Source of the DNA: Acidobacteriota bacterium
GTDB lineage: Bacteria > Acidobacteriota > Aminicenantia > Aminicenantales > Saccharicenantaceae
DNA length: 64,000 nucleotides
Reading direction: 5' to 3'
Assembly: GCA_039683095.1 (NCBI GenBank)
Contig: JBDKSB010000006.1
Location: forward strand, 1-64,000
Each line of letters opens with the position of its first letter. Positions within the stretch are counted from its first letter, which is position 1. A model generated the notes under the pieces. That model worked only from the letters and a program-made list of their open reading frames with translations, was not told the origin of the DNA and ran no database searches. A program made the position numbers and the translations under genes. Below, piece after piece: positions 59,015 to 64,000 of this stretch.

Positions 59015-61405
59015 TCACTCCTTTGTGACCTTGAAGGAATTCGCTCTCGCGAGCGCCTGGTTCATGCGGGCCGCGTCGCCGCGCCGGTCGTAGATGTCGG
59101 CCATCAGGAAATACCCCAGGGCCTTGAGCTCCGGCGTCCCGGCCAGCGACAGCCCCTTCTCCACCTCGGCCTGGACCTCGTTGAGGGAGGCGCCGGCGTC
59201 GAGCAGGCCCCGGCCGAGCATCAGCCGGCCCTCGGCCAGCTTGGGGGCCAGGGCCACGACCTGCCGCATCTCGGCCAGCGAACCGGCCTTGTCGCCCAGC
59301 CGGAAAAGGACCCGGCCGAGGTTGAAGCGGGCCTTGTAGTTCTGCGGGAAGGCCGCGATCTCGGCCGCGTAGGAGGCCCGGGCCTCGTCTAGCCGGCCCT
59401 GCTCCTCGCAGAGCAGGCCCAGGTTGAAGTTGGCCAGGGGGAACTTGGGGGACTCGGCCAGGATGGCCTGGAGCTCCGTTTCCGCCTGGCCGTACTGTTT
59501 CGCCCCGACCCGGCACGCGGCCAGGGTCAGGCGCGTCCGGGTGATCTTCGGCTGGGTCTCGACGGCCTTCTCCAGGTACGGCAGGGCCCCGGCATAATCC
59601 CGCCGCTCGAGGTAGACCTCGCCGATCAGGGTGCAGGCCTGGGTGTTCTTCTCGTCGACCGAGAGGATCCGCTTGCCGAGGGCCAGGACGTCGTCCTGCC
59701 GGCCCTCGTCGAGCAGGATGTTGGCCAGGCTGGTCAGGCCGGGGACGCTTTCCGGATCGTTTTTCAGCAGGATGTCCAGCTCGGCCTTGGCCTCGGCCGG
59801 GCGCCCGAGCTCGACGTAGCAGGTCGAGAGGAGCAGCAGGGCCTGGGGGATGGACGGCTCCTCGCGGAGAGCGGATTCGAGGGAGGCCGCGGCTTCGGCG
59901 TACTTGTTCTCGAGGATCAGCTCGCCGGCCCGGGTGACGGCCATGAAAACGGGCAGCTTGTCCTTGGGATCGGCCAGCGGGCCGCCGCCGCCCGATGCCC
60001 TTCTGGGCGCGACGGGAGCGCCGACGTAGCCGAGGGCGGACAGCCGCTCCATGGTCTCCTTGTCGAGATCGGCCGCCTGCGGCGCGGGCGCGTCCCGGCC
60101 CGTCTCGGCCATGAGCCGGTCGAGCTGGCCCTTCATCCGCCGGGCGGTGTCCGGGGCCCGGTCGAAGAGGTTGACCTGCTCCCCGGCGTCCGCGGCGAGA
60201 TCGTAGAGCTCGGGGCGCGGGGCGTCGATGTACTTGTACCGCGGCGTCCTCAGGGCATGGAGGGAGCTCCAGCCGAACTGGATGTTCGAGGCCATCGCCT
60301 CGCCGTAGGCGGGGACCTCGTCCTTGCGGGCCGGGTCGAACATCAGCCCGACGAGCGACCGGCCCTGGACCTTGACCGGAGACTGGGCTCCAACGAGGCC
60401 GAGGATGGTCGGGAAGACGTCGGCCGTGCTGACCCCGGCGGGCACCCGCTTGCCCCGGAGCGCAACGAACGGCGTCTCCACCAGGAACGGCACGTGCATG
60501 GAATAGTCGTAGACGAAGTAGCCGTGCGTGCTCTCGCCGTGGCTGCCGAGGGACTCGCCGTGATCGCCGACCAGGACGACGACCGTCGACTTGTCCAGGC
60601 CGCCCCGGGACAGCCACTCGGTCAGGCGGCCGATCTGGGAGTCCATGAAGGCGATCTCGCCGTCGTAGGCCCCGTACGGGCCGCGGCGGCCGTACTCGGA
60701 GGCGTAGGGCTCGGGCGGGGCGTAGGGCACGTGCGGGTCGTAGAGATGGACCCAGGCGAAAAAGGGCTTGCCCCTGGCGGTCTCGAGCCAGGCCAGAGCG
60801 GCGTCCATGACCTCGTTGCCGGGCCTCTGGACCTCGCCCAGGTCGAGATGCTTGTACTTCTTGAGGTCGAACTGGTCGTCGTAGTGGGCGAAGCCCTGCT
60901 TCAGGCCCCAGCGGCCGTCGAGGACGAAGGCGCCGATGAAGGCCCCGGTCTCGTAGCCCCGGCCCGCCAGGACCTCGGCCAGCGTCGTCTGGTCCTCGCC
61001 GAGCGCGGTGTTGCCGTTGACCCGGACGCCGTGATAGGTCGGCAGCATCCCGGTCATGATGGTCGTGTGGGCCGGCAGGGTCAGCGGCGCGGCCGTGGCC
61101 GCCTGCTCGAAGAGGACGCCGCGGCCGGCGATGGCGTCCAGGTTAGGCGTGGAGACCCCGGCATAGCCGTAGCAGGCCAGGTGGTCGGCCCGGGTCGTGT
61201 CGAGGGTCACCAGGATGACGTTGGGCTTGACGACGCCCGCCGCCGACCAAAGGCGGGCCAGGCGCGCCGCCGGATCGCGGGGCCGCAGGACCAGGACCAG
61301 CCCGGCGGCCGCAGCGACGAGGACCGGCACAAGGATCCAGGCCCGGCGTCGCCGCCCGGAAGGCCGCGCCGGCCCGCTAGTAGTTCTGTCCCGTCGTTCC
61401 GGCAT
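59015..61405 (-). CDS. Sulfatase-like hydrolase fused to TPR repeats
   Basis: The 796-residue protein has an N-terminal membrane helix (about 22-41) and an alkaline-phosphatase-superfamily sulfatase-like domain (about 60-440). The latter has VTLDTTRADHLACYGY, the metal region VGDHGES and HGYFVYDYS. A TPR array follows (about 490-790). The modified Cys/Ser of true sulfatases (C/S-x-P-x-R) is replaced: the segment reads TLPAH, with Thr109 and His113. A formylglycine enzyme is therefore unlikely, and phosphoester or phosphonate hydrolysis or transfer is more plausible. The start overlaps the GH116-like gene's end by 29 bases. Such Thr-type TPR fusions recur in Acidobacteriota-like genomes, from memory. 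Confidence 0.86.
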   Translation of the reverse strand: MPERRDRTTSGPARPSGRRRRAWILVPVLVAAAAGLVLVLRPRDPAARLARLWSAAGVVKPNVILVTLDTTRADHLACYGYAGVSTPNLDAIAGRGVLFEQAATAAPLTLPAHTTIMTGMLPTYHGVRVNGNTALGEDQTTLAEVLAGRGYETGAFIGAFVLDGRWGLKQGFAHYDDQFDLKKYKHLDLGEVQRPGNEVMDAALAWLETARGKPFFAWVHLYDPHVPYAPPEPYASEYGRRGPYGAYDGEIAFMDSQIGRLTEWLSRGGLDKSTVVVLVGDHGESLGSHGESTHGYFVYDYSMHVPFLVETPFVALRGKRVPAGVSTADVFPTILGLVGAQSPVKVQGRSLVGLMFDPARKDEVPAYGEAMASNIQFGWSSLHALRTPRYKYIDAPRPELYDLAADAGEQVNLFDRAPDTARRMKGQLDRLMAETGRDAPAPQAADLDKETMERLSALGYVGAPVAPRRASGGGGPLADPKDKLPVFMAVTRAGELILENKYAEAAASLESALREEPSIPQALLLLSTCYVELGRPAEAKAELDILLKNDPESVPGLTSLANILLDEGRQDDVLALGKRILSVDEKNTQACTLIGEVYLERRDYAGALPYLEKAVETQPKITRTRLTLAACRVGAKQYGQAETELQAILAESPKFPLANFNLGLLCEEQGRLDEARASYAAEIAAFPQNYKARFNLGRVLFRLGDKAGSLAEMRQVVALAPKLAEGRLMLGRGLLDAGASLNEVQAEVEKGLSLAGTPELKALGYFLMADIYDRRGDAARMNQALARANSFKVTKE

Positions 61406-64000
61406 TTTTTCGGATCGCCTCGTAGAGCGCCCAGACGGCGCCCGGCCTCATGTACTTCATGGCCCGGAACGCCTTATCGCCGTACTTGGCGTTCGGGTCG
61501 TTCCAGACGGTTTCGTTCGGGTCGACGTAAGCCTCCGGCGTCTTGAAGAAGTAGCCCTGGCCGAAGGGGCTGTAGACGACGTGGTAGAGCCCGTAGGCCG
61601 TGTGCATCCCCTCGTCGACAAGGCCGTTCAGGACCAGGTTCGCGGCAAAGGCGTAGGACGTCCCGACCCAGACCTCGTCGCCCTGCTGGCTCCGCAGCTG
61701 GCGGCCGTCGGCCCGGCGGCCGTTGACGGCGCCCATGACCCCGCCGCCGAAGCCGAGCACGTTCTTCTCGTAGATCGTGCGCAGGGCCCGCTGGACGTCG
61801 GCGGGCGGGACGAGGGGGTCCCGGCCGTCGGCCTCGAGGCCGAGCATGCCGGCGTACCAGACGCCGAAGAGCTGGTCGGTCATGATGTCGTCCGTCGTCG
61901 CGTCGATGTGGAAGCAGCCGGCCCGGCCGTCCCAGAGCTTGCGCAGGGAGGAGCGGCCCGACTCGATCCACTCCTTATATTTTACTAGGATGCTCGGGAT
62001 ATCCAAATCCCCGGCCCGGTAGAGGCCCCGGCCGGCCAGCGTCTCGCCCATGCGCACGGCCGCCTTCAGGCCGGCCAGCCAGAGCAGGCCGACGTAGGCG
62101 CTCTCCCCTTTCATCCGCCAGGTGTCGTAGGTCTGGTCGGGGATGCCCTCGTTCAGGGGGACGTGGCTGATGCGGTCGCCGAAGCGGGCTTCGAGGGTGT
62201 CGAGGGCGGTGACCGAGGCCTGGAACATGCGCATCAGGAAGCCGATGTCCCGCCCGCCGGCGGCCAGGAAGTCGCGGTAGGCCCGCAGCGGCAGCTTCGG
62301 GTTGATGTCCTTCCAGACGTTGGCGTTCTGCCAGTCGAAGGCGTTCAGGATGACCCAGGGGCGCTGCCGCGGCGAGCCTAGATCGTGCGGCGCCATGCCG
62401 GGCGTCTTGACCGTGCTCCAGTAATAGCCGAGCTTGTCCGGCGGCACGTCGCGTGGATAGGTGACGGCGTACTGATAGGCCCGGAAGCTGGCGTCCTCGA
62501 GCGGCAGGGTGCCCGCGAGCCAGCTCAGGTGGGCCGTCTCGAGCTCGGGCCAAAGGCGCAGGACGTGCCAGCAGTAGGAATCGACGTCGGTCGTCCCGTA
62601 CATGAGATAGTCGACGCTCTCGAGGTAGGTGTGGAGGTTGGTCGAGGCGTCCCAGATGCTCGTCTCGGTCAGGACGTAGAGCTCGTTGAGCAGGGCCTGC
62701 CGGAACCAGTCGGGCAGGCGGGGATTGGTCAGGCAGGGCTTCTGCCAGGCGTCGACGGCCTGCTCCCACTCCCCCGCCCGGGCCAGGGCCTCGGCGGCGA
62801 TGCGGAAGGCGTTCGTGCCCTCGGCCCCGAAGACGGCCGTGTATTTCTTTTTGTGCCTGGCCCCCTCCCCGAACTCGTAATAGGGCAGGTCCCAGGCGAC
62901 GGCGAACGGGATCTCGAGGCGCTCGCCGGGCTTGATCGTGAAGGTGACAGCCACGGCGGCCCCCGTCCCCTGCCCCGGCCCGGCCGGGGTCGAGGGACGG
63001 GACGCGTCGAGCTTTCCTCCGGCGGCGAAACCCGTCCAGATGTCGGCCCCGTCGCCGCGCGGGTCGAAGGCCGCCTGGACCGTCACCTGGGCCTTGCCCG
63101 GAAGGGCGCTCGCGGCAATGGCCATGGACCCGGACATGGCGTTCCCCGCCCGGACGTCCTGCCCCTTCTTGCGGAAGAGGACGCCCTTGGCCCGGCCGTC
63201 CTCGGCGACCTCGTTGTAGTTGCCGTCGCTGCGGCGGTCCCAGACGAACGAGGCCTGGGGCGCCTGCCCGGCCTCCGGCCGGGCCTCGACGGCCTCCCAG
63301 CCGACCATGTTCTCCCAGGTCAGCAGGATCGTGACGTCGGCCGGGGCCTTGGTCGGATTCTGGGCGATCCACTTGTAGACGGCGACGGGGAAGCTCGTCT
63401 CCTTGTAGTTGCCGGCGATGACCGGCGAGAACTGGACGACGGCCAGCTTCACCGGCAGGTCGGGGTTCTCCTCGTACGAGAAGCCGGACTTGGGATAAAG
63501 GGCGAAATAATCGCCCTGGCCGACGGGATAGTTCCAGGCCCAGGCCCGGAGGCCGGACCCGGCCGGCGGCGCGGTCGTCGACAGGGTCCGGGCGACCGTC
63601 CGGCCGCCGGACCTGATGAAGACGTGGAACTGGTCCGCCCAGACGGTGTCCTCGACCATCCAGCCGAGCTTGAGGAACCAGGTCGAGAAGTTGCCGTTCA
63701 TGAGCCGCTCGAAGCCGCCGGCGCCGATGCCGCCCACGGGGCAGGCGCTGCCCTCGGCCCGGGCCTCGATGTTCCCCGGGGCGATGGTGCGGCCGAAGCG
63801 CTCGAGCGTCGTCCCGATCGGACGGTCGAAGGCCGCCTGGGGGAACCCGGCCAGGTTCGCCGCCGAGTAGTTGAGGGCCGCGAGCGCGGCCCGGACCAGC
63901 TCCCTGGCCGGCTTCGCCGCGGCGCCGGACCGGGCCGAGTCGATGAGCCGGTCGAGGCGGCCGTCGATCTCCCGGCCGGCCTCGTCGGTGATCCCCTTCT
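61377..64000 (-). CDS. GH116-like glucosidase (bile-acid glucosidase/GBA2 family), 5' end cut
   Basis: The frame is open from the right edge (at least 873 residues), so the true N-terminus lies outside. An N-terminal beta-sandwich region contains PVGGIGAGGFERLMNG and WAWNYPVGQGDYFALYP. The alpha/alpha-barrel starts near LPDWFRQALLNELYVLTET. Candidate catalytic residues are the Glu/Asp in YLESVDYLMYGTTDVDSY and the Asp in PDQTYDTWRMKG, by comparison with GH116 beta-glucosidases. Such enzymes release glucose or related sugars from glycosides or glycolipids. No signal peptide can be judged. The 3' end overlaps the start of the sulfatase-like gene by 29 bases, so the two are co-expressed. Confidence 0.82.
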   Translation of the reverse strand, partial: KGITDEAGREIDGRLDRLIDSARSGAAAKPARELVRAALAALNYSAANLAGFPQAAFDRPIGTTLERFGRTIAPGNIEARAEGSACPVGGIGAGGFERLMNGNFSTWFLKLGWMVEDTVWADQFHVFIRSGGRTVARTLSTTAPPAGSGLRAWAWNYPVGQGDYFALYPKSGFSYEENPDLPVKLAVVQFSPVIAGNYKETSFPVAVYKWIAQNPTKAPADVTILLTWENMVGWEAVEARPEAGQAPQASFVWDRRSDGNYNEVAEDGRAKGVLFRKKGQDVRAGNAMSGSMAIAASALPGKAQVTVQAAFDPRGDGADIWTGFAAGGKLDASRPSTPAGPGQGTGAAVAVTFTIKPGERLEIPFAVAWDLPYYEFGEGARHKKKYTAVFGAEGTNAFRIAAEALARAGEWEQAVDAWQKPCLTNPRLPDWFRQALLNELYVLTETSIWDASTNLHTYLESVDYLMYGTTDVDSYCWHVLRLWPELETAHLSWLAGTLPLEDASFRAYQYAVTYPRDVPPDKLGYYWSTVKTPGMAPHDLGSPRQRPWVILNAFDWQNANVWKDINPKLPLRAYRDFLAAGGRDIGFLMRMFQASVTALDTLEARFGDRISHVPLNEGIPDQTYDTWRMKGESAYVGLLWLAGLKAAVRMGETLAGRGLYRAGDLDIPSILVKYKEWIESGRSSLRKLWDGRAGCFHIDATTDDIMTDQLFGVWYAGMLGLEADGRDPLVPPADVQRALRTIYEKNVLGFGGGVMGAVNGRRADGRQLRSQQGDEVWVGTSYAFAANLVLNGLVDEGMHTAYGLYHVVYSPFGQGYFFKTPEAYVDPNETVWNDPNAKYGDKAFRAMKYMRPGAVWALYEAIRKNAGTTGQNY

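Noticed and set aside
59015-61405. Calling this gene a true sulfatase.
   Set aside because: The Cys/Ser-x-Pro-x-Arg motif needed for formylglycine formation is absent; Thr and His stand in those places.

Overview
The window is GC-rich DNA (judged by eye, mid-60s percent outside two AT-richer patches) from a diderm bacterium. Signs of this are TonB proteins, a TonB-dependent receptor with a carboxypeptidase-regulatory-like N-terminus, an OmpA lipoprotein, a bifunctional PBP1A and System II cytochrome c maturation. A GWxTD-domain protein, TPR-fused sulfatase-like hydrolases and many glycoside-active enzymes fit the Acidobacteriota/Aminicenantota group best. That placement is inference, because no rRNA gene is present.

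Layout. 1-1133 (minus): ECF sigma factor translationally coupled to a zinc-finger anti-sigma domain that reads in frame into a TonB-type protein. 1198-3858 (minus): resB, ccsA/resC and a tetraheme cytochrome. 3971-4703: an inverted resB fragment, then thiF. 4848-5850: tRNA-Thr and a second TonB gene flanked by palindromic repeats. 5993-12290 (plus): smc, a sodium/solute symporter and a histone-deacetylase-family hydrolase. 12355-14397: a sigma-54-type promoter, a FecR-domain secreted protein and a strong terminator. 14399-17510 (minus): PBP1A and thymidylate kinase. 17616-19191: an HtrA/Do protease with its promoter. 19236-24651 (minus): a run encoding a flippase-like membrane protein, NrdR, Hsp20, Lon and ThiL.

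24905-27441 is a decayed integration site. It holds an intact tRNA-Gln, a broken brxL (BREX Lon-like protein), a 3' fragment of tRNA-Arg, a seven-repeat beta-propeller lipoprotein gene and a displaced 40-base copy of the tRNA-Gln 3' end. 27725-38737 carries an alpha/beta hydrolase, an unknown lipoprotein, galactokinase, a frameshifted pentapeptide-repeat gene, a metallophosphoesterase, a zinc-ribbon/aspartic-protease membrane protein, a six-bladed propeller and an S41 peptidase.

38738-42705 is a second accessory zone. Three AT-rich minus-strand genes of unknown function have their own promoter, lie between degraded regulator-like fragments, and end near tRNA-Glu. 42744-46166 (minus) has a membrane protein, an L-fucose-isomerase-family protein and a stand-alone GMP synthase ATP-pyrophosphatase.

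46566-64000 is largely an envelope and carbohydrate region: M20 hydrolase, OmpA lipoprotein, GH2 glucosaminidase-like enzyme overlapping a NodB-type deacetylase, GWxTD/TPR protein, TonB-dependent receptor, a regulatory-like/TPR protein, a sulfatase-like/TPR protein and a GH116-like glycosidase cut by the right edge. The last three genes form one minus-strand transcription unit. Together they suggest import and breakdown of complex glycans.

The best places to look for something new are the AT-rich cassette at 39407-42107, the sigma/anti-sigma/TonB arrangement at the left edge and the tRNA-Gln integration scar.
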